From positions 1 through 61,812 of the forward strand of contig NZ_AKJE01000089.1 of assembly GCF_000282495.1 (NCBI RefSeq): a stretch of DNA of 61,812 nucleotides, written 5' to 3'. Below the pieces are notes generated by a model that was given only the letters and a program-made list of their open reading frames with translations, was not told where the DNA came from and made no database searches. A program made the translations under genes and the position numbers. This document shows, piece after piece, positions 52,895 through 61,732 of this stretch (positions are counted from its first letter, which is position 1; every line of letters starts with the position of its first letter). This DNA is from Pseudomonas sp. GM79. Lineage in GTDB: Bacteria > Pseudomonadota > Gammaproteobacteria > Pseudomonadales > Pseudomonadaceae.

Positions 52895-53845
52895 ATGAAA
52901 ACCGTGGCAATGGTGCTGTTCCCCGACTTTCTTCTGCTCGACATGGCCGGGCCCATGGAGGTGTTTTCCATCGCCAATCGCTATCTGGAGCCGGCGGACC
53001 GTTATGAGCTGTCGACCATTGGCACCGAACACGGCGCGTTGCGGGCCTCCAATGGCGTCAGCCTGCAAGCCGATCTGCACATCGATCAAGCGAACGAGCG
53101 CTATGACTTGTTGCTGGTGCCGGGCGGGCCGGGGGCCTACAACGAAAAACATACGTCATTGCTCGCCTGGCTTCAGGGCGCTGTACGCCGGGCGAACCGT
53201 TATGGGTCGATCTGCACCGGCGCATTCGTGCTCGGGCATGCCGGGCTGCTGGACGGTTATCGCGTGACCACTCACTGGCACTACACCGAGCGCCTGATCA
53301 AAGGCTTCCCCAAGGCCACTGTCGAAACCGATCAGATTTACGTGCAAGACCGCAATCTCATCACCTCTGGCGGTGTCACCGCTGGCATCGACCTGGCGCT
53401 CGCGGTGGTTGCCGAAGACCATGGCAAGAAGGTCGCCCAGGACGTTGCCAAGGTGTTGTTGGTGGTAATGAAACGCCAGGGTGGGCAGGCGCAGTTCAGC
53501 CCGTTGATGGCGGCAGTGGCACCCCATGAAACGCCGATCACCCGGGTGCAGAACCATGTGCTCGAACACCTCGATGAAGCGTTCAGCATCGAACGCATGG
53601 CCAGCCTGGTGAACATGAGTACGCGGCACTTCGCCCGGGTTTTCGCCCGGGAAGTGAACATGACGCCCATGGAGTTTCTGCAAAATGCGCGCATCGATTG
53701 CGCCAGGAACCTGCTGGAAACCAGTGACGTGCCACTCAAGACCGTGGCCTTCAAAAGTGGTTTCGGCAGCGTGCGGCACATGCGTTTTTTGTTCAGTGAA
53801 AAGCTCGGCCTGACACCCACCCAGTACCGCGAACAGTTCAGTTAG
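52895..53845 (+). CDS. GlxA-family AraC regulator with DJ-1/PfpI domain
   Basis: 316 aa. The N-terminal half (1 to about 190) has a DJ-1/PfpI fold (VAMVLFPDFLLLDMAGPMEVF, with C107 in SICTGAFVLG at the usual nucleophile elbow). The C-terminal part (220-315) has two helix-turn-helices (FSIERMASLVNMSTRHFARVFARE, then LKTVAFKSGFGSVRHMRFLF). It lies divergent to the pirin gene across 214 bp, so the pirin is the most likely target. Confidence 0.92.
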   Translation: MKTVAMVLFPDFLLLDMAGPMEVFSIANRYLEPADRYELSTIGTEHGALRASNGVSLQADLHIDQANERYDLLLVPGGPGAYNEKHTSLLAWLQGAVRRANRYGSICTGAFVLGHAGLLDGYRVTTHWHYTERLIKGFPKATVETDQIYVQDRNLITSGGVTAGIDLALAVVAEDHGKKVAQDVAKVLLVVMKRQGGQAQFSPLMAAVAPHETPITRVQNHVLEHLDEAFSIERMASLVNMSTRHFARVFAREVNMTPMEFLQNARIDCARNLLETSDVPLKTVAFKSGFGSVRHMRFLFSEKLGLTPTQYREQFS

Positions 53846-54031
53846 GGGGGCGTTGTCCGTCACGCGCACCGTGATGGCCGTGATACTCCTCCCGTGGCCG
53901 TTGTGCCGTCACCCATGCCTGCCAAGATACCCATGAACTCTTTGCCATGGAGGTGCGGGAGCCTGGATGGACCGGTGCGATGGATTTTGCAGTACCTTGA
54001 GCCGGGCCAGGTTTTCAGCGCGTGAACGTGC

Positions 54032-55510
54032 ATGAACAGCCTCAGAAATATAAACAGCGATGCGGTGCTGCGGTTCGGGCCCTACGCCTTTCACCTGCGT
54101 CAGCGATTGATCCTGGAGGGGGATCGCCCGCTGCGCATGGGCGGGCGGGCCCTGGATATTTTGCAGGTGCTGGTCGAGCGCGCCGGTTCAGTGGTGAGTA
54201 AGGATGCCCTGATTGCCCATGTATGGCCGACCTCGGTGGTTGAGGAAATCAACCTGCGCGTGCACATCGCCGCCCTGCGTCGGGCACTCGGCGACGGCCA
54301 GAACGAGCAGCGCTACATCGTCAATATTCCCCAGCGCGGCTACAGCTTCATCGCCCCGGTGCAGTGTGACCGGGCAGGCACGCCGGTGCCCGTCGAGACG
54401 CAGCACAAGCCTCAACACAATCTGCCTGCCCGGCTCACGCCGGTGACCGGTCGCGACTCGATCATCGGCAGTGTGGTCCGGCAGTTGCCGGTTCGACGCC
54501 TCATGACTTTGATTGGTCCCGCCGGCATTGGCAAAACTACCGTGGCGTTGCGCGTGGCAGAGTTGCTGTTGCAGCACTATCGCGACGGCGTCTGGAGGAT
54601 TGATCTGGCGGCCATCGATGACCCGGCGCAACTCGTCGAGCATCTGTCGCGCACGCTGGAACTGGACGTTGGCGGGGCGGCGCTGGAGCAGCGGCATGCC
54701 TTGGTGGTGCTCGACAATTGTGATCACCTGCTCGAATGCTGTCGGGCAGTGGTGGACAATCTGCTGGCCTCGGCGCCACGGCTGTCGATCCTGGCCACCA
54801 GCCGCGAACCCCTGCGAGCGGCGGGAGAAACGCTGCTGCATGTACCGGCCCTGGCGGTGCCGCCGGCCTCAGCGATATACAGCGTGGCCGAGGCCATGGA
54901 TTATTCGGCGGTGCAGCTGTTGGTCAGCCGCGCCCGAGCACGTCAGCAAGGGTTTGCCCTGCGCCAACAGGACCTCAAGGCTGTGCGCGAAATCTGTCGG
55001 CGCCTGGATGGCCTGCCCTTGGCCATTGAACTGGCGGTGGCGCAGATCGATGCGTTGGCGCTGGTGGGGTTGCAAGCGCAACTCGGCAACTGCTTGCAGT
55101 TGTTGACTCAAGGCCGGCGCACCGCTCTGCCACGGCATCAGAGCCTGAAAGCCGCACTGGACTGGAGCTATGAACAGCTGAGCCCGTTGGAGCAAACCGT
55201 GTTGCAGCGGCTGGCGGTGTTCAAGATGGCGTTCACGCTGGACTCGGCGATTGGCGTGATCAGTTGCGCGGTGCTGTTGCCTGCCAGTGTGGTTAAAGGG
55301 GTGGAGAGCCTGGCGAGCAAATCACTGCTGTCGGTGGAGCAGGGCAGCGGTGTGACCCGTTACCGTTTCCTCAACACCACCCGTATCTACGCCTTGGAGA
55401 AACTCGAACACAGCGGTCATTTGCGTGCCTTTGAACGGCGTCATGCCCGCTACATCAGCCGGGCACGCTGGACATCAGCCGGGCAGGTGTCGTTGCAGCT
55501 CGTCGAGTAG
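54032..55510 (+). CDS. Winged-helix/STAND-NTPase regulator lacking its C-terminal TPR region
   Basis: 492 aa. OmpR-type winged helix at 13-110 (LRMGGRALDILQVLVERAGSVVSK, then QRYIVNIPQRGYSFIAPV). NB-ARC-like ATPase with Walker A GPAGIGKTT (162-170) and Walker B LVVLDNCDHLL, followed by a winged-helix extension. The paralogue on the opposite strand has 934 aa with TPR-like repeats; this one ends right after the NTPase module. Its last 12 codons run into the 3' end of that paralogue (36-bp overlap, 55475-55510), so the tail looks like read-through of foreign sequence after a deletion. Possibly still active as a shortened regulator. Confidence 0.8.
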   Translation: MNSLRNINSDAVLRFGPYAFHLRQRLILEGDRPLRMGGRALDILQVLVERAGSVVSKDALIAHVWPTSVVEEINLRVHIAALRRALGDGQNEQRYIVNIPQRGYSFIAPVQCDRAGTPVPVETQHKPQHNLPARLTPVTGRDSIIGSVVRQLPVRRLMTLIGPAGIGKTTVALRVAELLLQHYRDGVWRIDLAAIDDPAQLVEHLSRTLELDVGGAALEQRHALVVLDNCDHLLECCRAVVDNLLASAPRLSILATSREPLRAAGETLLHVPALAVPPASAIYSVAEAMDYSAVQLLVSRARARQQGFALRQQDLKAVREICRRLDGLPLAIELAVAQIDALALVGLQAQLGNCLQLLTQGRRTALPRHQSLKAALDWSYEQLSPLEQTVLQRLAVFKMAFTLDSAIGVISCAVLLPASVVKGVESLASKSLLSVEQGSGVTRYRFLNTTRIYALEKLEHSGHLRAFERRHARYISRARWTSAGQVSLQLVE

Positions 55511-58279
55511 CCGACGGACTTTCGTCAAGTCCGGTGTAGCAAAGCCTTCGGTGAAGCGCTGGTAAATCGGCGCCAACAGCTCATGGGCTTGCTGAAAGTG
55601 ACCCTGACGCTGCCACAGGTGGGCCAGTGACGTGGCGCTACGCAGTTCCCAGGCCAGCGCTCCCTGGACTTTTGCCACGGCTAACGCCTTGAGCAGCACG
55701 GCCTCGGCCGCACTGACCCGGGTCGGACAATCCTCTGCCAGCAACGCGTCGGCCCGGGCTCGCAGAATTTCCGCGGTGCTCCAACCCGCCGCGCCGCTTT
55801 CGGCTCGTTCCAGCAATGCGTCATCGATGAAACGGCTGTCCAGCGTGACCATGATTTCCTTGATCAACCCGGTGTTAGCTCGCGATGACGAGGGCGCATC
55901 GGCCCCCTCGATCACCTGCGCGTAATGTTTGGCCCACGTGTAGAACAGCAGCACCGAGTGTTTCTTCGCCTGTTCAAGCAGCAGGTTCAGGAGTTCGCGG
56001 GCGACCGGGGTGTCGCCGTTGTAATGAGCGATCAGGCAACCGGCCAGCGCCAGGGTGTAGCAGATGGACGTGCCATGATTGATCTGCATCGCGATGTCGA
56101 GTGCCTGTCGTGCGGTGTGCCAGGCTTTTTCCGGGTGCCCTTGTAACCAGAGAATGCGCGCCAGAATCGTCAGGGCTGCGACGCTTTGATCGTAATGCAC
56201 ACCAAAACAGTAGGTGAAGCGGTTGAGGTAACCGCTCTGGGCCAGGCATTGAATAACCTGTTCGACATTCTCCCGCGCCAGAGCCTGATCCCCGGCAAAG
56301 TGCAGGGCCAGAACCCGCAAGCGTTGGGTGCTCAGGGACAACGCCGCGTCACCGTGCAGCCCCAACCGCTCAAATTGTCGGCTCTGCTCCAGGGCCTGTT
56401 GGTAGTGGCCGCAACTAAGATCAACCGCCAAGTGCCCGGAAATCGCTTTGAGCTGACCGGCCACATCGTTGCAGTGTTCGGCCAGGTGTTTGGCGCGGAC
56501 GAACGCTTCGACGGCTTCGTCGCTGCTGCCCAGGGTGTGGTAGCAGGAACTGCCGAGGGCAAGCTTGAGGGTCATGGTCACACGCGGGCAGGGCTGATGC
56601 GTCGCTTCGAGCAACGCCAAAGCTTTGCGCACATACACGCCATGCTCCTTGAGCAGCGACAGTTCCTGCCACAGCGGCGTCGAGGTTGCAGCGAGGCGGA
56701 TCGCCAAGGCCTGCGGCCCTTGAGCATTCAAGCCCCAGTCAAGTGCAGCACGGATGTCTTCCAGGTTGCGGGCGTAACGCTCGGTCCAGCGCTCGCTCGA
56801 GATCTGCTCCCAGTCGTTCTGGGCTTGCTGCATCAAGGTCAGGCAGCGTTCGGCGTGGCGCTCGCGGGTGTCTGGCAACTCCTGGGCCTGGGCGAGTTTT
56901 TCCAGTGCATAACCACGTGTGGTGTCGAGCAGCCGGTAGAACACTTCTTCGTCGCCGACTTCCACGTTCAGCAACGACTTGGCGACCAATTGGGTGATTG
57001 AGCCGAATACCACATCGGGCTCGAGGTGTTCACCGACGATCACCGCGGCCGCCGACTCCAGGGTGAAACCACCCCGGAACACGCCCAATCGGCGCAGGCA
57101 GGTTTGCTCGCAGGCATTGAGCAGTTCGAAGCTCCAGTCCAGTGTGGCGCGCAGGGTCTGATGGCGGCCCAAGGTTGTCTGGCAGCCCTGGGTGAGCAGA
57201 CGAAAACTGCCTTGCAGTTGCGACAGCAACCCACTCAATCCCAGGCTGCCCACTTGCGCCGCCGCCAGTTCGATGGCCAGCGGTATGCCGTCCAGGCGCC
57301 GGCAGATTTCAATGGCCAGCGGCAGTTCGGCTTCGCTCAGTTCGAAACTGTCGTGGCTGGCCATCGCCCGTTCGACAAACAATTGCAGCGCCGAAAACGT
57401 CAGGGCCTGAGCGCGGTCGAGCACGGCGATGGGCGGTGGGCAGTCCAGCGATTCCAGGCGCTGCACGAACTCGCCTTCGGCCCGCAGGCTCTCGCGGCTG
57501 GTGGCCAGAATGTGCACTTGGGGCGCCGCGCGCAGGATGCTTTCACTGAGCAACGCAATGGCATCGATCAAGTGTTCGCAATTGTCGATGACCAGCAGCA
57601 TGTGCCGTTCGCGCAGGAACGTGGCGAGACCGCTCATGGGTTCGGCGTCGTGCAAGGATAAATCCAGCAGCGTTGCCAAGTGCGTGGTGATCATCAAAGG
57701 GTCGTTGATCGGTGCCAGGTCCAGCAGGCGAATGCCGTCTCGGTAGCGGCCGATCAATTGCTCGGCGACGCGCAGCGCCACCGTGGTCTTGCCGATTCCG
57801 CCGGGGCCGACGAGGGTGATGAAACGCTGCCGCGTCAATTGCGTTATCACGCTGTCGACCAGAGCCTGGCGACCGATCATGCGGGTCCGACGGATTGGCA
57901 GGTTATGCCGGCTCGATCCATTTTCGGCGCTTTTCGGGCTTTGCTCGATGTGCTCCACAGAGAACGGCGCGACAAAACTGTAGCCGCGCTGAGCAACGGT
58001 GATGATGTAGCGCTGGCCGGCCTGACCATCACCGAGGGCCTTGCGCAGCGCCGCCATGTGCACCCGCAGGTTGATGTCTTCCACCACGCTTTTGGGCCAG
58101 ACCCGGGCGATCAGTTGCTGCTTGCTCACCACCTGCCCGGCGTGTTCCAGCAGGATCAACAGAATGTCCATGGCCCGCCGACCCAGGCGCAAGGGCTGGT
58201 CGGCCTCCATCACCAGGCGTTGTCCGGGGTAAATCCGGTAAGGGCCGAAATGGATGGCCTGTTCGGGGGAAAGGGTCAA
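55475..58279 (-). CDS. Winged-helix/STAND-NTPase regulator with TPR-like C-terminus
   Basis: 934 aa. OmpR-type winged helix 13-108 (LRLGRRAMDILLILLEHAGQVVSK, then YIITVAQRGYSFVAP), ATPase with Walker A GPGGIGKTT (158-166) and Walker B LLVIDNCEHL, arm helices to about 470, and about 430 residues of helical TPR-like repeats (for example GYLNRFTYCFGVHYDQSVAALTILARILWLQGHPEKAWHTARQAL). Such proteins are ATP-dependent STAND-type transcription factors in which the repeats sense a ligand. The gene is intact; convergent with its shortened paralogue. The gap 58280-58603 holds a notable inverted motif (next entry) and no gene. Confidence 0.88.
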   Translation of the reverse strand: MTLSPEQAIHFGPYRIYPGQRLVMEADQPLRLGRRAMDILLILLEHAGQVVSKQQLIARVWPKSVVEDINLRVHMAALRKALGDGQAGQRYIITVAQRGYSFVAPFSVEHIEQSPKSAENGSSRHNLPIRRTRMIGRQALVDSVITQLTRQRFITLVGPGGIGKTTVALRVAEQLIGRYRDGIRLLDLAPINDPLMITTHLATLLDLSLHDAEPMSGLATFLRERHMLLVIDNCEHLIDAIALLSESILRAAPQVHILATSRESLRAEGEFVQRLESLDCPPPIAVLDRAQALTFSALQLFVERAMASHDSFELSEAELPLAIEICRRLDGIPLAIELAAAQVGSLGLSGLLSQLQGSFRLLTQGCQTTLGRHQTLRATLDWSFELLNACEQTCLRRLGVFRGGFTLESAAAVIVGEHLEPDVVFGSITQLVAKSLLNVEVGDEEVFYRLLDTTRGYALEKLAQAQELPDTRERHAERCLTLMQQAQNDWEQISSERWTERYARNLEDIRAALDWGLNAQGPQALAIRLAATSTPLWQELSLLKEHGVYVRKALALLEATHQPCPRVTMTLKLALGSSCYHTLGSSDEAVEAFVRAKHLAEHCNDVAGQLKAISGHLAVDLSCGHYQQALEQSRQFERLGLHGDAALSLSTQRLRVLALHFAGDQALARENVEQVIQCLAQSGYLNRFTYCFGVHYDQSVAALTILARILWLQGHPEKAWHTARQALDIAMQINHGTSICYTLALAGCLIAHYNGDTPVARELLNLLLEQAKKHSVLLFYTWAKHYAQVIEGADAPSSSRANTGLIKEIMVTLDSRFIDDALLERAESGAAGWSTAEILRARADALLAEDCPTRVSAAEAVLLKALAVAKVQGALAWELRSATSLAHLWQRQGHFQQAHELLAPIYQRFTEGFATPDLTKVRRLLDELQRHLPG

Positions 58280-58468
58280 CGGGTCACTCCTGCTTGCATC
58301 CGTCTATCGCACGGTATCGGGGCATATTCCTCAGGTTTTTTCGCCAGTGCAATGCTCTGTCGTGCACCTCGTCGGTGTGTGCATCGGCTGCTGGATTCCC
58401 GTCAGCGCTTGTCGATCCCGTATTTATTGGGTGCGGTGTTGGCCGGGTGCGTGGGCGCCCCGTTGAAA

Positions 58469-58484
58469 ATTAACAACGTTTAAC
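58469..58484 (+). promoter_or_regulatory. 16-bp motif upstream of flavodoxin operon (shared with LysR promoter)
   Basis: ATTAACAACGTTTAAC occurs here and, exactly inverted, at 60661-60676 in front of the LysR gene. It is AT-rich with an AACGTT centre and TTAA ends, in line with a LysR-type or other dyad binding site. It lies 120 bp before the flavodoxin start. Confidence 0.6.
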
Positions 58485-58603
58485 TCGTCGTGTGTCCGGT
58501 CTACGCTCAAAAATCCATCCCTTCAAGTTCAACCGAAGGCACCGGCCTTCTTGCAACAAAAAGCGTGCCGCAAAAAGGATGAACCCCTTCTGGAGGAACC
58601 GGA

Positions 58604-59179
58604 ATGAGCAACGTGGTGGTGGTCTATCACAGTGGCTACGGGCACACCCGGGTCATGGCCGAGGCCGTGGGCCAGGGTGTGGAACGGCACTTGGGTAGCA
58701 TCTGTAGGCTGATTCCGGTCGAAGAAGTGGACGATCACTGGGAACGCTTGCACCGCGCCGATGCAATCATCTTTGGCGCCCCGACCTACATGGGCAGTGC
58801 TTCGGCAGCCTTCAAGGGCTTCATGGACGCTACCGCCTCGTTCTACCTGGCCCAGCCCTGGCGCGACAAACTTGCCGCCGGCTTCACCAACTCAGGCTGC
58901 CTGTGCGGCGACAAGCTCAACACCTTGCAGCAGATGGCAGTGTTCGCCGCCCAGCACTCGATGATCTGGGTCGGCCTCGACCTGCTGCCGGCGCGCAGCA
59001 GCACGGGCCTGTTCGATGGGCAGTTGAACCGTCTCGGCAGTTCGCTGGGGGCCATGGCGCAGTCGAATGTCGAACAGTCCCCCAACCTTGCACCACCCCT
59101 GGAAGACCGCCGCACCGCCGCGCATTTGGGCGAGCGAGTGGCGCGCCTGGCCGAACGAATGGCCCACACCTCTTATTAA
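58604..59179 (+). CDS. Flavodoxin-fold NAD(P)H:quinone reductase-like protein (WrbA-like)
   Basis: 191 aa. FMN-phosphate loop YHSGYGHT (8-15) and aromatic-rich FMN wrap FGAPTYMGSASAAFKGFMD (about 57-75), then TNSGCLCGDKLNTLQ. Such proteins reduce quinones by two electrons to limit oxidative stress. GGAGGAACCGGA precedes the ATG. It forms a two-gene unit with the hydrolase downstream (34-bp gap). Confidence 0.9.
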   Translation: MSNVVVVYHSGYGHTRVMAEAVGQGVERHLGSICRLIPVEEVDDHWERLHRADAIIFGAPTYMGSASAAFKGFMDATASFYLAQPWRDKLAAGFTNSGCLCGDKLNTLQQMAVFAAQHSMIWVGLDLLPARSSTGLFDGQLNRLGSSLGAMAQSNVEQSPNLAPPLEDRRTAAHLGERVARLAERMAHTSY

Positions 59180-59213
59180 CCGCCACAAAAACCATGCATG
59201 AGGAGACATCACC

Positions 59214-60038
59214 ATGAGCACCTTTACCACCCGAGACGGCACCGAGATTTACTACAAGGACTGGGGCACCGGTCAGCCGATCGTCTTCAGCCACGGCTGG
59301 CCGTTGAACGCCGACAGCTGGGAATCGCAGATGATCTTCCTGGCCTCCCAAGGCTATCGGGTCATCGCCCATGATCGCCGTGGTCACGGGCGTTCGAGCC
59401 AGCCGTGGTTTGGCAATGACATGGACACCTACGCCGATGACCTGGCGCAACTGATCGAACATCTGGATTTGCAGAACGCCGTGTTGTTCGGCTTCTCCAC
59501 CGGCGGCGGCGAAGTGGCGCGCTACATCGGTCGCCATGGCACCGCTCGCGTGGCCAAGGCCGGGCTGATTTCCTCGGTGCCGCCGCAGATGCTCAAGACC
59601 GACACCAACCCTGGCGGCCTGCCAATGGAGGTGTTCGACGGTATTCGTCAGGCGTCCCTGGCCGACCGTTCGCAGCTGTACAAGGATCTGGCCAGCGGTC
59701 CGTTCTTTGGCTTCAATCGCCCGGGTGCCAAGCCGTCCCAAGGCATGATCGACTGGTTCTGGCTGCAGGGCATGATGTCCGGCCACAAGAACGCGTATGA
59801 CTGCATCAAGGCGTTCTCCGAAACCGACTTCACCGAAGACTTGAAGAAGTTCGACGTGCCGACCCTGGTGGTGCATGGCGACGACGACCAGGTCGTGCCG
59901 ATCGAAGCCGCTGGTATCGCTGCGGCAAAACTGGTCAAGGGCTCCACCTTGAAGGTCTACCCGGGAGCACCCCATGGCCTGACCGACACCCACAAGGATC
60001 AACTCAACGAAGATCTGCTGGCGTTCATCAAGGGCTGA
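59214..60038 (+). CDS. Alpha/beta-hydrolase (non-heme chloroperoxidase/aryl-esterase type)
   Basis: 274 aa. Very like the P. fluorescens aryl esterase family: start FTTRDGTEIYYKDWGTGQPIVFSHGWPLNADSW, nucleophile S95 in GFSTGGG, acid D225 in GDDDQVVP, H254 in APHGLTDTH. The family catalyses ester hydrolysis and, with peroxide, perhydrolysis or halogenation. GAGGAG lies upstream of the ATG. The neighbouring flavodoxin and the shared LysR-type motif suggest a role in an oxidative or electrophile response (inference). Confidence 0.93.
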   Translation: MSTFTTRDGTEIYYKDWGTGQPIVFSHGWPLNADSWESQMIFLASQGYRVIAHDRRGHGRSSQPWFGNDMDTYADDLAQLIEHLDLQNAVLFGFSTGGGEVARYIGRHGTARVAKAGLISSVPPQMLKTDTNPGGLPMEVFDGIRQASLADRSQLYKDLASGPFFGFNRPGAKPSQGMIDWFWLQGMMSGHKNAYDCIKAFSETDFTEDLKKFDVPTLVVHGDDDQVVPIEAAGIAAAKLVKGSTLKVYPGAPHGLTDTHKDQLNEDLLAFIKG

Positions 60039-60041
60039 CCA

Positions 60042-60127
60042 AGATCAAAAGATCGCAGCCTCCGGCAGCTCCTACACGGTGATGTGAACATCTGTAGGCG
60101 CTGGCGAAGGTTGCGATCTTTTGATTG
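60042..60127. repeat. Inverted repeat of the GATCAAAAGATCGCAGCC type
   Basis: AGATCAAAAGATCGCAGCC at 60042 on pairs imperfectly with GGTTGCGATCTTTTGATTG ending near 60127, with TCCTACA/TGTAGGC further in. This is a second class of dispersed repeat in pseudomonads. It begins 4 bp after the hydrolase stop and supplies the last codons of the AraC gene on the other strand. A single arm (GAAGGCTGCGATCTTTTGA) recurs at 61682-61700. Confidence 0.75.
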
Positions 60128-60536
60128 TGAGAGGGGGAAGAGAACGCACCGTTCGGCAACGCCAGGCGAACGGTGTGATGCCTTCGCTGCGGGTGAAGAT
60201 ATGGGAGAAATGTGCCTGATCGCAGAAGCCACATTCCAGGCTGATTTGCGTCAGGGTCATGTCGGTGTTCTGGATCAAATGCTTGGCCCGGGCGATGCGT
60301 TGCAGACGAATCCAGTCCTGCGGTGAAACACCGATGCTGCACTTGAATGCACGGGAAAAATGACTGCGCGACAGGGCACAGGCCCGTGCCAGTTCGGTCA
60401 CTTCCAGGGGATCGTCGAGGTGGTCGAGGATCAGTTGCTTGACCAGAGTTTCACGCCAGGGGCTAAGGCCGCCCGTGGTTTTTTTTTGCGTTTCAATGGC
60501 ACACGCCTTGATCGCGTTTTGCTGAATGAGAGCCAT
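60072..60536 (-). CDS. AraC-family helix-turn-helix regulator (short form)
   Basis: 154 aa. Two helix-turn-helices cover about 30-130 (LEVTELARACALSRSHFSRAFK, then LTQISLECGFCDQAHFSHIFTR), with no separate ligand domain. ATG 60536 starts MALIQQNAIKACA; the open frame to 60578 is not supported. The last 15 or so residues are encoded by the inverted repeat at 60042-60127. It is divergent from the LysR gene and may share its control region. Confidence 0.8.
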   Translation of the reverse strand: MALIQQNAIKACAIETQKKTTGGLSPWRETLVKQLILDHLDDPLEVTELARACALSRSHFSRAFKCSIGVSPQDWIRLQRIARAKHLIQNTDMTLTQISLECGFCDQAHFSHIFTRSEGITPFAWRCRTVRSLPPLTIKRSQPSPAPTDVHITV

Positions 60537-60660
60537 GGCCAATGTCCGTGTCGATGGGCGCGCGCGGATGCACTGCACGGTGGGTCAGCACGTTCCCTTG
60601 TCTGAAAAACAAGTCTGCGCAGAAGGCTTCATTCTTGGTCGCGAGCGCTTTGGCTTGCGA

Positions 60661-60676
60661 GTTAAACGTTGTTAAT
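60661..60676 (-). promoter_or_regulatory. 16-bp motif upstream of LysR (inverse of 58469-58484)
   Basis: GTTAAACGTTGTTAAT is the exact reverse complement of the motif at 58469-58484. It lies 86 bp before the LysR start codon, in the divergent AraC/LysR region. Confidence 0.6.
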
Positions 60677-60761
60677 TCCTCGATCCGGGCGGGCCGTCTC
60701 GAGTAAAGTCAGATGCTCGTCAACCTTCATGCCTGGCCGAAAACACCATGGGATTGTGCTT

Positions 60762-61700
60762 ATGAACCGTAATGATCTGCGCCGCGTCGACATGAACCTG
60801 CTGGTGATTTTCGAGGCGTTGATGTTCGAAAAAAACCTGACTCGCGTCGCCGAGAAGCTGTTCATGGGCCAACCGGCGGTGAGTGCTGCGCTGGGACGGC
60901 TGCGTGATTTGTTCGACGATCCGTTGTTGCTGCGCAATGGTCGCGGCATGGAACCGACGGCGCGGGCGCTGGCGATTCTCAAGGAGTTGCAACCGGCGAT
61001 GGACACCATTTCCGGAGCGGTCAGCCGGGCCAAGGAGTTTGACCCGGCGAGCAGTTGCGATGTGTTTCGCATCGGGCTGTCGGACGATGCCGAGTTCGGA
61101 CTGTTTCCGCCGTTGTTGCGCAAACTGCAAGAAGAAGCGCCGGGGATCGTGGTCGTGGTGCGTCGCGCCAACTATCTGCTGATGCCGGCGTTGCTCGCAT
61201 CTGGCGAGATTTCGGTGGGGGTGAGTTACACCACCGACCTGCCGGCCAATGCCAAACGCAAACGCCTGCGCGACATTCCCTGCAAAGTGCTGCGCGGTGA
61301 CAATCGTCCAGGGCCGCTGACCCTCGACGAATATTGCGCGCGGCCGCACGCGATGGTGTCGTTCTCCGGTGACCTGAGCGGCAACATCGATATGGATCTG
61401 GCCAAGGTCGGCCGCTCTCGCCGCGTGGTGCTGGGCGTGCCGCAATTCAGTGGCTTGCGGGCGTTGTTGGCCGGCACCGAGATGATTGCCACGGTGCCGG
61501 ATTACGCTGCGTGTGCGCTGGTCGAGGGATGTACCTTGCGCGCCGAAGATCCGCCGTTTCCTATCGACGCCGCGCAGTTGTCGATGGCGTGGAGCGGGGT
61601 GCATGACAACGATCCAGCCGAAAAATGGCTGCGCTCGCGGATCAGTCAGTTCATGTCCGAGCCCCTGAAAATACCAACCCCGAAGGCTGCGATCTTTTGA
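60762..61700 (+). CDS. LysR-family transcriptional regulator
   Basis: 312 aa. Winged helix-turn-helix at about 5-65 (VDMNLLVIFEALMFEKNLTRVAEKLFMGQPAVSAALGRLRDLF), then an effector-binding domain. ATG 60762 (MNRNDLRRVDMNLL) is the family-typical start; the open frame to 60669 is ignored. The stop codon and last residues (PKAAIF) come from a dispersed-repeat arm (61682-61700). Candidate regulator of the flavodoxin/hydrolase operon through the shared motif. Confidence 0.93.
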   Translation: MNRNDLRRVDMNLLVIFEALMFEKNLTRVAEKLFMGQPAVSAALGRLRDLFDDPLLLRNGRGMEPTARALAILKELQPAMDTISGAVSRAKEFDPASSCDVFRIGLSDDAEFGLFPPLLRKLQEEAPGIVVVVRRANYLLMPALLASGEISVGVSYTTDLPANAKRKRLRDIPCKVLRGDNRPGPLTLDEYCARPHAMVSFSGDLSGNIDMDLAKVGRSRRVVLGVPQFSGLRALLAGTEMIATVPDYAACALVEGCTLRAEDPPFPIDAAQLSMAWSGVHDNDPAEKWLRSRISQFMSEPLKIPTPKAAIF

Positions 61701-61732
61701 GACGACCCATCTTGCATACCCACACCGTCCAA

